Below are positions 1 to 14,100 of a stretch of 64,000 bases of DNA, in pieces; position 1 is the stretch's first letter; each line of letters begins with the position of its first letter. This stretch comes from Strigops habroptila (taxonomy: Eukaryota > Chordata > Aves > Psittaciformes > Psittacidae), in the NCBI RefSeq assembly GCF_004027225.2, contig NC_044278.2, positions 58,893,743-58,957,742 on the forward strand, in the 5' to 3' direction. A program made the translations under genes and the position numbers. The notes beneath the pieces were generated by a model that saw only the letters and a program-made list of their open reading frames with translations, made no database searches and had not been told where the DNA came from.

Positions 1-2032
1 AAAAACGTTTAAATCTATTGTTGCTTTGGACCTTACAGACAACTGGGTTTTTTAATACCTTTTTTCACTGAAACTCATTCCCCACTATTGTCTTAGCATT
101 TTTCCCATTGTGTATTTCTGTATTTCTTCACCAGCCAGAGAATCTTTGCCTTTACTGTAAAATAACTCTCAACTGCTTTCTGAAAATTAATATCTTACTC
201 TGTTCCTTGAAGAATCTCTTTATATTAACTGACTTTCACTAAAAGCATATATCTTTCTCCCCCTTTCTTTCCTCCCTCCTAGTGTTTCATCGAAGAGTAC
301 TGCAAACTGTATGGTTCAAATGTAAATACTGTTAGCCTAGAGTAGAACAATTTCAGACAAATTGATCAGGTTCAATGTGAGAGTAAGATTAAGGACCTGT
401 GTTTTGCTTCTTAATAGTAGCCACTAATCTGACAGCTGGTTATTCCTAAGTAGTTTGTATTTACTGTGTTCTTTAATCCCTGTTAAAAGAATGAAGGGCT
501 CTGCTCTGCATTTAGCAAAACTTCCACTGTGTGGTGGTGTGATGTGCCAACAAAGAATGGGATTTAGAATTAAAATTCTGGTAATAAATGATATTATCTT
601 TATGTAGTGGGTCATAGTTTCGTGGTCAGCTGTACTTCTTCTGAATGTGATAGGGTGAAAACTGAAAAGTAATTTCAAGAAATGAAAACAAAGAGAGGCA
701 CTCTTTGTGTTACACTTCCTCTTGAAGTGTAGCATTTTGAATCTCCTTGCGTAGAAGGGAACTGAAAGCAGATCTGATGGGTGTTCTGTATGAGCCTTTA
801 AAGTTGTTTGTTGCAGTACTCTGCATCCAACTTCTTCTAGCTGCTTTCTAAATCTGTATCTGTCTACCAGTCAGTTTGAAAAAAGGGATGTGAAACACTT
901 CTTTCATCTCCTTACAGTGATTTATGGGACGATGGCATATTTGTAAAGAGCTGGGGAGAATGATGAGAGAGAGAGAGCAGCTATACAGCTTCATGTCATT
1001 CTGGAATATTGCTGGAAATGCAGTAGCCTCTGTCCTCCATCTGCTTTAGATCACAGGAAGTTTCTGAGTTATCAGGGCACTATCTTAGAACAGTAAGTAT
1101 TTCTCAAATTACAAGAGGTTTAGGTAGTAAAATCAAAGAAACAGATGGCTAATGAGATTTCTTTTGGCAGTTCCCTGTGAAATACATCTTGTGTGTGTTT
1201 CATATGTCCATGCATGTCTGGGTCAGTGACTAAGCAAGGATGCCTGTCTTGGATGCAGAGGTTGAGCTGAGCTTATCAAGCACGTAATTGGTTTGTTTTG
1301 TAAGCAAAACTGAGGCACAGTCTTAGAACTGGCTCTGCCTTTGCTTGTCAGCTAACCTGCTGTTGCGAGGAATCTTAGAACAGATACTCCATGCTGCTAT
1401 TATTTAGTGGTGTTTTCCATTTGCCTTTGAAAGCACAGTTGACTACATACGAAGCCGTTGAATATGAGCTTCTTCATCTCTTCCCCCTCATGTTAGCTCT
1501 CTAAGCTTCTTTTTCCATAGACAAAATTGTAAGGCAAAATTTTAGATCCCATTGTTTTCCAACAGCTTCAAAATTAGCCATCAAGATCTCAACATCTGTC
1601 AACATTTTGTTGTTCTCATCAAAGGCAAGGAAAGTTTCTACTAGCTGTTTCTACAGGGTCCAGTCTTGCAAAGTTTATGCTCTGGAGAAACAAAGCCTTG
1701 TCCTATCCTGTAGGTGTCTGCTGGCTTGGGATCTAAATTTGAGTGCTCCTGTAAGATCATCGGTTTAATCAGAAATGTGAAATACATCTAGTGAGCAAGA
1801 AAATGGAGGAAGAAAACCCTTGCAGTGCTTCTGAATTTAAAATAAGCTTGCCAAGAAATATCTAGATACATTACCTGATGTATGAAAATAGCTGTTGCGA
1901 TAAAAACGTGTAACTTTGGAAATGTGTATTTGGAAAGGCCTCTTCAGTACCAGGCAATAGTTACACTGCTCAGATGCCCAAAGGAATCTGTTTCACTGTA
2001 CTTGTGATAAATTTTGAATCTTTTTTCCTTAG
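1..2032. other. Upstream flank of IL18R1, no gene recognised
   Basis: I see no exon of a known gene here. By conserved synteny this is where the IL18R1 promoter and non-coding first exon, and further upstream another IL-1 receptor family gene such as IL1RL1, would be expected. No TIR or Ig motif appears in any frame. The longest reading frame, about 100 codons on the - strand near 424-735, resembles nothing I know and looks like chance. No repeat family was recognised. Confidence 0.5.
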
Positions 2033-2145
2033 GCTTTCAGAACAAGCAAGAACAATTCAGATTCATTTTTCTGGGGAAGAAGTGAGAAATAAGAAAATGA
2101 CTCTAATGATTTGTTTTTTAATGCTTAGTTTTGAATCTGCCACTG
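2033..2145 (+). CDS. IL18R1: IL18R1 exon with start codon (5' UTR 2033-2096, coding 2097-2145)
   Basis: A T-rich tract ending in AG at 2031-2032 makes a plausible acceptor, implying an upstream non-coding exon that I could not place. The ATG at 2097 has A at -3, and no earlier ATG lies in this exon. It encodes a short hydrophobic signal peptide ([12 protein letters not shown]...). The donor GTAAGT starts at 2146. The exon ends in phase 1. Confidence 0.85.
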
Positions 2146-5100
2146 GTAAGTATAAATCTTTATTTCAATAGTAGAATCTTCAGAATATTTGCTCAATATG
2201 TGGCATCGTTACACTTGCTTAGAGTGACGTAAATTTTGTATTTTGCAGTGAAGAGCAAAATCTTAAAGATTTTGGCAATTTCAGCCCAGCTCCAGACTTG
2301 GGAAACTTAGTCTGAAATACCAAAATTATGAAATTAAAAGAGCAGAGAATCTACCTGGAGACACCTGATTATGTTGTGTGGGAGCATGGCTTTGTGAAAA
2401 GCCACAGCAAGGAAGAGAATGAGTCTTTTTGTGCCATTCAGAAGTGTGGTCAAAATAGTTGCTAAACAACAATAATCTCTCAGAACCTCAGGACAGAGAC
2501 AGAAGGCTTATTTTATTTTGACAATTATGCCACACCATAGTCCCTTTTGTGTATTTTTATGACTTCTGTATGCCAAGATACATTTGGGAAATTTGTTTGG
2601 AAAAGTAGACTTTGAGACTAAATTTTACACACATAATCTCATTCCAAAGCAACTTTCCCAAATATGTCTTTATATATATTTATATATATATAAGCTTTAA
2701 AGAAATTTAGTTATATAATGATTGAGTTTCAGTTAAGAAAATAAGAAAATGCAAATGTTAATTAAAAGGATCTCTGCTTTTAGAGCAGTTGGCCAGTTCA
2801 GAGTATTAGCCATAATTGTCAAGTCAAACCATATGTGAAGAATTTCTCCTTTCCCCTTCCATTTGTGGCAGCTGCTTGACTACAGAGTGAGTCCAGATTC
2901 TGCTCGTTGTGCCCATTTGATTCTGAAACTGTTGGATCCATGTGAAAGAATCTTAGCAAAATGTCTTTTTTTTACCCTCCCTCTCCGTCTGATTTTGCTT
3001 GGGTGAGGTAGAATAAAGACTTGGAAAACTGAGTTTTCCAGTAAGTATTGCTGGAATAAATAAATACTGCAAAACAACTCTGCTGAAAGAAAGTTGCTTT
3101 ATAAAAGTCCAGCAGTGAAAACAGCTGAGTTTGAAGTCAGGCTAATGTAATTTTATGAAAGAAGTGGTTGGCTTTCTAATGTTTTTTTTTCCCCCTCTCT
3201 CTCTAAAGGGAAGCTGTGTCCCCTTCGTGCTTCCATTGATGTGCTAGAAGGGGAATATTTTTTCCTTTGTTATCTTGAGTCAATGCAGGAACATTTTCAG
3301 GAAGGAGCATACACAATAAACTGGTACAAAGATAATGCTGGAAAGCAGGAACTGATAAAGGAAACACATAGAATTGTTTCTCAAATGAATTTTCTGGAGT
3401 TTTGGCCAGTTGAACTCGGTGACTCTGGGCATTACTCTGTCATTCACAGGTAGGTGCACAAGCTGGTGGGCGAACATCTTGACTTTGCGCTTGTCTATGA
3501 AGAAGATGATTTCTTTGTCTTGCTTTGTATTGCTAATGGCATCCATAAAAAGGAAGTATATTTGCTGTACAATCACCATTCAGGCAGACCTATAATATTT
3601 ACAAATAGCTATAGGCAGTTGTACCCTTTTAAAGGTTCTGTAAACCTTTTGATAAGGCAAGTAGCATTTCTGCTGGGTTGTGATTAATTACCTAAGCAAA
3701 ATGAGTGATAGGCAACCCTTCTGTCCACTGCCAAGAAAAAGGAAATATTTCCTTGTCTTCTCCACCAGATATATGTGCTTTCTTACTGTGCTGAGTGGAT
3801 CTCACGCTATGAGGCCTGCCAAGTGATATAATTGTATAGTAAAGTAATAAACAAAGAGTGACATAGCTGAACTCTGGTTTCTGAGCAAAACTCTGCATGC
3901 TTGGAGACATTCGAAGAACAGCTGAAATCATTGGATTTGGTATCTCACCACGGTAGAACATAATGAGTCAAAAAGAGAGATAAGGGTGGGCCTCAAGTAT
4001 TTGATGGTTAGCTTCATTAGAATACCATGAGAAAATAAAGGACTAAATTAAAGTTTTGCTGCATGGAGTTCTTATAACCAACTCGCACCAAAACTGTAAT
4101 TAATTTGCAATTGAAGCAATAATTAATTTTAGGCAGGTTATTTTGCATGTAGAATCATAGAATCATAGAATCGTAAGGGTTGGAAAGGACCTTAAGATCA
4201 TCTAGTTCCAACCCCCCTGCCATGGGCAGGGAGACCTTGCCCTAAACCACGTGGCTCACGGCTCTGTCCAACCTGGCCTTGAACACCGCCAGGGATGGAG
4301 CATCCACAACCTCCCTGGGCAACCCATTCCAGTGCTTCACCAAATGTAATGACTTGTGATGTTCTTCAGGTAACATTTCTAAGGTTCTTGCCTGATTTGT
4401 AAGTTAAAGGACTGCAGATACTGAAAAATGCTCTCCGCATTTCCCTGGTAACATCACAGACACAAGTTTGATAGTACTCAGTTTTAAGCTAGACTTCAGT
4501 TGTTAACTTCCAAGTTAACTTGGAAGCTGAAAACTTCATGTTTTATTTTTCTATGTGTCATTATTATTATAATCTTACTTCTTAATAAAAATATATATTT
4601 TGACCACTCTGAAACAGCTTTTTTTTTTTCGTTTTTTTCCTCCAAAAGAATTTTTTTCTGTTAGGGCCATACAGATACTAATTTTTCTATTAGGATCAGA
4701 ATGAAGACATATGCCAGAATCTTGCAACTGTCATGTGTGGACTTTTCACAGGTCTCACCACTGGAACAATAGGCATAAGGGATTTTTTTTTTTTTTATGG
4801 GATTGGAATGGCATTTCTGGCTTGGTTTATGTGATGGTTCTCACTATTGGCAAGCATATTAAAGCAGTTACATTTCATCAAACACAGAAGATTATTTGCA
4901 GAATCATATTTCCGCAGAGAGAGAGGACTTAGTAGTCTCCACTGATAAGGAAAAATTATGGGCTACTGTGGACTGCTGTATTGGTTTATGATGACAATTA
5001 GAATGGTATTAGCTTAATTTCAGAGCATTTGTAATAGGTTAAAGTTTTGGTTTTCAAGACAGACAGTCTTTTATTTTCAAGTATTTAATTTAGAGATAAG

Positions 5101-8100
5101 TATTTGTAAGCTATATGGGAAATCATTTTTAGAGTGCTTATAACTGTTCAGGCAGTTTTAGTGAGCAAAGTGACAGGTAAATATACTGCAGATTTTGAGA
5201 AAAATAAGACAACATATGTTGACGGATTTTGCAAATTAATTAATTGTAGGGATTTTTTTCCTTATATGATGCAACTGACAATATGCAAGAAGCAAGAGAT
5301 AAAAATTATGTAACAATATTTTTATGGTGTATTATACACTTATTTTTGGCTTAAAAAAGTATCAGATTTTTTCCAGTTAAAGCAGAAGTCTCCTGCTGAG
5401 ACATAGCTCAGATATAGCTAAAGTGTGCATGTGTGTGTTGGTGTGTTTGCATGTTTGTTGGTATAGTAGACAGGGTATAAATTCAGGAATCAATAGACAT
5501 CACCTGTAAGCCTGCGTGTGTCCATCTTCAGCAATGTTTCTTGGAAGTAAAGGATTTCATATGCACTGTGGTAAGCAGAAAAACTCTGTCACATATCTTT
5601 GGCAGGATTTCTATTTTCTATGTTTTTCCATAGCTTATATCCTGTAGTTATCAAGAAAAAAAGCAAAATACAAAAAAGCAGGTCATCTGGTTGCTCTGAG
5701 TTGGTGACCTTGAAACTGATGGAACTTAACAGGTTTCTGAAAAAAACGAAAGTACAGATGTCCATGATAAACACATGATACATTTTAAGATCCTAATACT
5801 TCTCACTTTTTTCACTGTGTTTAGAATACAGTGAAAGTTAAGAGCAGTGGGAATACACACATTTAGAGTTAATATTTTAGTTTGGAAGGCGGAGTGACAG
5901 TTTCTTGCAATAGGTTGGAATATTGAGATAACACTGGCTTGTTGCAGTGAAATAGGTAAGGGATGACTCCAGAGCTGACTATGTATCCAGGAAATTTGGT
6001 TTGTATTCTCTAAGGGCTTTCACTTCCCTGTATACTCTCCTAAGTAAAGCCAGTTTTTGTTGTTCCTTGGTGGGTTTGGTGGGGGGAGTTGGAAGGCTGT
6101 TAAACCAGCAATGGTTTTGTTCCCCACAGATTATCACTAAAGAATGTCAGCAAGTGAAAACTAGGATATAAATACAACAGCTCAGATGCTAGCATATTAA
6201 AAGAGACAACTTTGCATTTTTTGAGGGGTTAAAAGTCATGTATATGACAGACAACTAGAAATTATGTAAGCTAAATTAATCTTGGTTTGTTTAGGTATGG
6301 TTTTGTCACTTTCCAGGCAGCTGCTCCTTGTTTTGGCACATCAGGTAGAGTATCTTGATCCACTTTGGGTAAAATCCTCATATTTGTTGAAGCAATTTCA
6401 CCAAATATGATCACAGAAGAAAGCCTCTGTGGACTTATAATGCTGAGGAGAACACATGGCTCTATTGATCATTTTCTTCTATCTGCTGAATCTAGATAGT
6501 AAAATTGTATGTATTTTATGGCTAGATCCATAATTGCCTCTCCAGCAGTATTCAGATATTAGTGTGATGCCTAAAGAAACACATAGACTCAGTGGAATTA
6601 ATTGGAACTAACTTTTATGTCTACACCTAGTCTTATCGTAGCACCCTTTACCATCAGGGACAGAGAAAGGCCTTTCTGGGGCACAGATTATCTTGTCCTA
6701 AACCAAACATACAAAATAGGTCATGTAAACTGCACTCTAAAAGGGTGGCTATTGTCCCACTGCTGTATGATTAGTAGATCTAATTTAAATGTGTAAATTG
6801 ATGTTGAAGAATAGGTGAGAAGGACTCCACCCACCATGAATACCCATGCAAGAACAGCACTGATGAAAAGGTTTTGATAAGTTTTTTCCTGTTTATATCA
6901 CCACAGTTAACTGATTGAGAAACCAAACCACTATGTTTTGATTTGTATTGTCAATTGCAATTATGAGTAATGAATATCTCGGGTGAGTAAGGAAAACAAG
7001 GAGAACCTTGGTAGGCTGAAAAAGAGCTACAATGTGAAGAGAGTGAGCAAAATCCATAAGTACACCTGATTGGGGAGCTTAAAAAGGAGAAAAACAAAAC
7101 CAATCCCAAATCTGGTCTAAATTCATCATATAAATGGTGTCCTAACTGTTCCTCTGAATCTTGTAACAGTAAAAGGCATGTGTTTAAGCTGATTCACTTG
7201 TCAGGCTTGCTTCTCCATTTCAACTGCTTTGTCCCCTTAGCCCTTCTAATTTAAATGATTCTTGACTAGTTTCAGTTCTCCTGGGACTGATTCCTTTTTC
7301 TTTTCTCAGAGACAGAAAGATTCAAACATATTTATGAAGATATGACTTACACTGGAGGGAAGTACTCTGTGATTGCTGCTTATGCTTTGTCAGAACTTGT
7401 ACTTGTTCAGTAAAAAATGGGAGCTTTATGCTTGAAATGTGAAATCTCACTCATAAACTTACAGGAGCATGTGATTTTCTCTTAAGCCCTAACTTTGCCA
7501 AAGTTATGCCAACTTTGACAAACTTAAGGCAAAAGTCCTCCAGCTTCCTTCTGCTTGGTAGTCATGTATTTGGACATATCCAGTAACGGAATAACTCACA
7601 GCTATGTTCTATTCTTTATAGGAATATGTGGATAGAACACTGTAGATATCCAAATGACAATGTTCAGCTCCTCGATATTCAAAAGAGGCATTTTTTGAGC
7701 ATATTCACCTGATCTGCAGATCTCTGATCTGTGCAAACTGAAAGGCAAAGAGATGAATCCTTTCCAAAATGCCTTGTTTTGCAGTCGTGCTTGAGTCCAT
7801 AAGTGATTCTGTCATTCATGTGTAGTTTAGAAATGCTTAGTTTAGAAATATTTAGAAATATTAGTGTAATATTTAGAAAGTTTAGTTTGTGTAGTTTAGA
7901 AATATTTCCAAAATATTGGTGACTATCTGCACACTATCAAAAAATGAATAATGTTGCTTTGCGAACAGTAGCACAGGTGCCCATCTTATTTTTGACATAT
8001 TTTACAAATACATTTTTCAGTTACTCCTTTAAACCTTAGTATTGCACAGGAGAGTAAGCCTGCAAAATCACTAGCTGATTCAAGGTCCTAAACCTCTTTT

Positions 8101-11100
8101 ACACTCACTTGTAACTATACATGATGACATAGATTGTTGCATCCTTGTTCTGGTCAATATAGCATACATTGTCATATTTCATATATACAGCTATATTGTC
8201 AAATGTTTCCTGATAGATGATTTGGTTTAGATAACCTTTGTTATGGGAAACACATATTTGGGAGTGGAAAAGTAATAAAGAGGAATATAAATAATTAGGC
8301 CACTCTAGGTGTACTTTTTACCTAAAACAGATATATTAAAGAATTTATTTGTGTTTTGTTGTGTAATTCACTGAGCTCCTAAAACTGATTTTGCAAATTT
8401 TTTTTTTCATAGCAGTGGAAAACAGAATCTCACCATTCAAAAGTGGACCTTGAATGTACTTGAAAGAAACAAAAGCAGCTGTTTCAACAAAAATCATTTA
8501 ACTACAGAAATTAAAAATGCTGGAACTGGTCATTCACTGAAATGCAGTGATTTGTCTGTCAATGAAAATGACAGCATAACATGGTACAAGGTAATTACTG
8601 AAACTGTCACTCAATTCATTGTCTATAGAAACAAAACATCTGATTGCAGGAAAAATTAATTACAAACAAATTTTTAGAAGCATGTACAAACCTTGTAAAG
8701 CTTTAATTTCTTGGATTATTAGGGGAAAAAGCATTCAGAAATAAGTACAAAAAGCAAATTTTTCTCTGCTTTCAGATTTGTTAGAAAAATGTACCTGTAA
8801 TTAGAAATTTTTAATAAACTCATAGTTTGGAATGGTAAAAGATCTGATGCCCATGTCTGTTTGCTGATTTAGCCAGCAGCTGGTTTAGCCAGCTGCTACT
8901 TTGCTGATACAGATATTATCCTGACACTAAATGAGGTGCCAAGATATTTGTTTTACAGTTGGCCTGTGCTTGTAAAGTAATTGCAAACTTTTCAATTTTG
9001 CTGTTTCTGAACACTTTTTACAAAATGTGTAACAGATCCATTTCTGTTCATTTTAGGCATATCACTGAGCTTCTCTCTACCAGCTCTTGACAGAGCATAA
9101 GTGACAGTTGTGCAATCACCTGTATGTGTTGGGTATTGTGCTCAACCATAGGTGAAACACCCTGCCCCTATGCATTGCCTTAATCAGTGCTCCTTATTCC
9201 TCTCAGGTATCCTGGCTGGAGTAACAGACCCGGTTCACTCCATGTTGAACAAGTTTTAGGGAGGGACTTTGGCTGCTTAAGTGCAGGCATTTGGATTCTG
9301 TCTACCCTAAGCTGAGATAGAACAGATATAGACATGCCTTTTGTATAGAAGAATCAAATATTGATGTGTTTTCATAGGTATTTCACCTTGCATGTTCTAT
9401 GAACTAAAAAAAACCCCTAAAACAACAATAACCAAAGGAACCAGAATTTATTTTGGGGAATAGGGAGGTAAACAAATCTGAGTCCAGCTCTTGACATCCT
9501 CTGAGATATTCACTTTCCCTATTGTTGAGACATTTCACTGTAACCCGAAAGCTCTTCCTCAGTCTAGACAGCTTTTGGCCACAAGCAGGTGACACCTGCA
9601 GAACCAAGCAATCATTCTGAAAAAAATAGATGAGTGAGTTTAAATTCCTGATACAGTATTCTTATACTCAGATGCTTACTTGGAATTGCAGAGCTCTCAA
9701 CTTATGGATTAAATGTTCAAATGTTGCATTTAAGTCAACATGTCTGAAAATTGTGTGCCCACCTCCTTTAGGTCAGATAAATGCCATTGAGATAGTGAAA
9801 AAGTGACACTGTTTCAAAAACAATTTTTAACTTCTTTAAGGTTTTCAATGTATGTTTGCTACAGAATAGTATTTTCTGTCTTTATTGATGCAGGACTGCA
9901 AGAGCTATGAAAACGAAACAGAGCGGGAACTGGATTTTGAAACCTTAACAGTACAGCACTCAGGGATATATACCTGTAAAATTTTAATCAGTCATGAAGG
10001 AAAGATATACCAGAGCACAAATACAATTAAGCTGGTAGTAGAAGCAGGTAAAAAAGCTTTCTAAAATTTGGAAGCACACTTTTTGGTTCTCTTTACCATG
10101 GAGATTTTTAATTACAGTTCTTATTTGATAAATATAGACACAGGTGATTAAATCTGGATGAAATATTCACAATAATTTAAAAAAATAAAAAGACAGAGGA
10201 AGTTGTTTAAATGATTGATATATTACCGATTGGAAGATTTATTTAGTATGTTTTCCCTGTGTTTTTTTTTTTAAAGTTCAAAATTAGCTGCTGTAAGTCA
10301 GTCATACAAACTTACTAAGACTTTTGGGGAAGAAAACTCTTAGTTTCCAACCTTTCCAACCACTGTAAGTTGTGCACTGTATATAATATATGCATATGAA
10401 AAAAATTCAATGGGACATACTGTGTTTTAAATTACTCAGTAATGCCAGAGTCCAGATAGTATTCTGTGAATTAGATGGAATGTATGCAATTAGTTTTAGA
10501 AATATGTAATTTTTACTGTGGTAGAATGTAAATAAGCTATTACTTCAATAGCAATACTTTGTATTTTAGATGCACCAGAGGCTGTAACTTTGGAGATAGT
10601 TGGACGCCATGAAGAAATTGAAACAGAAATAGGTATGAAATTAGTACAAGAATCTTTGTAGTAGCTATTGCATATATATATATGCCTTTTTTCTGATCTC
10701 TTTATTGTTGATGGCCTGGTTAAGTGTAATCAAACAAAGAACTGTTTGATTCTCCTGGATCTGATCCATCCCTACATCTGGTTATGTTTTTGTTTTGCCA
10801 AATGTATTCCATGATTGATATACAAGGACACTAAATGTGCTCTTTTATAGAGGTAGAAGCTGATGTTGCTGCTATGATCAGCAAGAGAAAGTGGTGGTGA
10901 TGATAAATCATCTCCCCACGGCTTGCTTTTGTAGATAGCTAACCCCACAGAGCAATGTGTGAAAGACATCCAGTTTGTTCAGTGAACACCAATAATGAGT
11001 AATTCCCTTAGTACCTGATTTAGTTGAGGATGCTATTCTGCAGGGAAATGAGAAGTGTGAGGGCTGACAGTCCTGGCAATGTGAGCATGAAAATCTGTCA

Positions 11101-14100
11101 CTGCTTCAAAGAATAGATCAGATTGTCAAAAGCATAGACCTTAACTGTGCTTTTGGCTGGGAGTAGGTTAGATAACAGTGTCTGCAGTCTTCACACAGTG
11201 TTGGACAGGATCCAGGATTTTATGAGGCTGTAATTCATTTTTAGAACATCTATGAAACATTCTGCAGGGGCTAAGTCCAGAACGGAGCACAGCTCATGGG
11301 ATGCATTGCCTAGAAAGCTGTCATTTTACTGCACTGTGAATGTGAATGCGACTTCTGACTAGATCTTTTCATGTTATGCTTTATTTAGGTAAAGAAGAGA
11401 TACTCAATTGCACAGGATTCTTGGGTTATTATATGCCAGAAGATGCCAGCCTCTACTGGTTAATTAATCAAGAGTTTCCAGAAAAATGCACAGGTATCCC
11501 TGAGAATGAGCCTTCAATATGTGAAGAAGAATTCAAAAAATTACAGTAGGTTTCCTGAAAATACTGCACTTTTGTTTGTATGTGATAATAGCCTGCAATT
11601 TGTGGAACTGCGAATTCAGTAAAACCTCAGTCTGAGGTTATTTTAGAACCTTTTCCCCAAAATCTGCCTCTCAGCTGGTTGTAGGTTTCTGTACAGATAG
11701 TGTTGCTAACACTGTTCGTTGTTGCAGGCTGGGAAACAAGTTCTATGTCACAAGGCTACTACAGATTAAAAAAGTAACAGACGAGGACATGCATCATAAT
11801 TTCACCTGCATGTTGCAAGCTGATGAAAGAACACAAATTAAAATAGTGAAACTGAAGAAAGGTACAGTATAATCTGTGAATAATACTTCTCATAAGTAAT
11901 TACAAATTATGCCAACCTTCTCAGTCCTGAGGGCAGGGTACTGATTTCAGAACATCTTTCCAAATATGTCTTTGTGCTTATGAAAGCCCTGGCCCATCTA
12001 GTGCTGGATCTAATAGCCCCCTGGGTGATTCCTCCTGCTCTGAGACAGGGGTAGCAGGGGTTGCTGCTATGTCTGCTAGAGCAGCTATGTGAGGGCTCTG
12101 TAGTTCGACTCTGCTGCTGTGGACACAGATGGGGAGGCTGAGCTATGCTCCAGCTGACAGATCCCTGAGTGGCACTTTGTTAGATCCCATGACAGAGTGT
12201 TCCCTGTCCTTTCCTACTTATTAGATTAGAAGGGGGTTAACTACCCAAAGTTTGGTGCAGCCCAAAGTCTGCTATTTGGATCACTTTGCCTACCAAGCAG
12301 CTCTTTCTAAAATCCCCACCCTCACCCTCACCCTCAGGTTAATCTTTTATATTCCTGATAATGCCTGAAATGTTCATGGTTTCTCTTTTGTCAGAGACTC
12401 TATCCTTCTAGCTATGGGAAAAAAAAAGTAAAAAAAATCCTGAAAGAGACTAGGGACAGAAGGGAACAAAAAATTATCTTGGTCGAAGAGATTAAGGGGA
12501 TCGTTACAGACTGTTATGAATGGACTGAGAGAGGGGTGAAAGGTAGAGAATAACAGGAAATAATAAAGAACCTGAAAAAAACTCGTCATAAAAGGGGGTA
12601 ACCACCAGTTTGGGATGTTTTACATCTATAAGTATCTGTAGTGTCAGTCTTGATCCCACATACAGTTCATTTATGTGTGTGATGTGTGTGTGAATGTGTG
12701 CAAAGTTGTTTATCCAGTTTTTAGAGTAATCCATCTGTAGTTCTGTAGTTCTCCACCTCAGGACAAATGGCATGCATATGTGCTTGAAGTATTAAGAGGA
12801 AAAGATTCATATCAATACTGTGATATTTTTGGGGTGATTTTAAGATGCCATCAGTATCGACTAGAGTAATCTTGTCATATAATACCTTTTGTTAAGGCTG
12901 TAATTTCCTGGGTATCTGTTTTACAGGGAACACCCGAGATTTGCCTGTGCACATATTTACAACTGGAATGGTCCTTGCTGTACTATTTCCATGCGTTGCT
13001 GTAGCTGCGGTGTTTGTCTGTGTGATGTTTAGAGTCGACTTAGTTCTATTTTACAGGAACATATGCAGAAGAGATGACACTGCTAGAGGTATGAGTTGGC
13101 TAATGCTGACATTGAAATAAGTGTATTGATTAAAAAATAGTTTTTAGTAGGTTCTCTGAAACAATCATCTGAGGAACAGACAAAATAAATCCAGGCGTTT
13201 TGTGCCTAGAAAAAGCAAAGAATATGTAAAAGAGAACTTGATAGTCAGGTGCTAAAATAAGTTTGTTATACACCTGGGGCAGTAACAGCAGATAAACACA
13301 GTGAAGAAGCTGACCCTGGAGCAGTAAGTGGAAGGGATGTGGTTAGATGCAATTCAGATGTGCTCTGCTCTGCCATATTCTTCATGACAAAAGTTGATGA
13401 AGGTGGAGAAGTTTACAATTACCTATCTGTAAAGAGGATGTGCACTCTAGAGTTGTCAGACAGGCAGATTGGCACAAATGTGTTTTAAATTGGTTAAAAT
13501 GCTTCCTCAACTGTAGAGGCCATTGCAATGTTTATAGGTTTGTCACTAAATGCACTTGAGAGCAGGAGAGCACACTACCAGTAACCTATCAGGCAGCATT
13601 ACTGTGACCTTCAGTTAAGGAGCAAGTCAGAGAGTCACCTGGTTCTGAGTATAATTTTTCTGAAATTGGTGTGAAAAAAATTGCTGAATATATGTGCCTG
13701 GTTTTCTTAACCCTTTTTATTCTCTAAATCAGCTTGAATATACTGCAGTAGTTGGGATGGCATTTATGTCTGCCAGTGTTGTTTATCTATCTGCTGATGT
13801 TAACTATCACTATGTACACTGGCTTAGTGGGAGGATCTCCGAGAACCTGGACTATGCCACCCTAGAGGAACTGATTGTCTGATATTAGGCAACGGATTTC
13901 CTACTCCTAGTGGTCTTGCATGTGCAGGGTTTTCATGGACTTTGTGCTCTGTCTTATGAACTACATGTACTAAAGTATCCAGAAAGGGAAGCAAAGTACT
14001 GTTTAAGATGCAAAGCTATGTGCACCACTGTATCAATTCAGATAGTTTTCTATGGCAAAGTTGAATTAGAGATCACTTAATTTGGTAGTCCTGGCCTCTG

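Larger units (their letters stand above)
3450..8412 (+). other. IL18R1: IL18R1 intron 2 (4.96 kb)
   Basis: Largest intron of the gene. It holds a short CR1 LINE fragment at 4151-4342 and an AT-rich run of repeated TTTAGAAAT units at 7822-7907. I see no further exon-like reading frame. It ends in a poly-T tract and the tandem acceptor TAGCAG. Confidence 0.8.

Noticed and set aside
424-735. 103-codon frame on the - strand
   Set aside because: No recognisable domain, no splice or promoter context; length expected by chance in AT-rich DNA.
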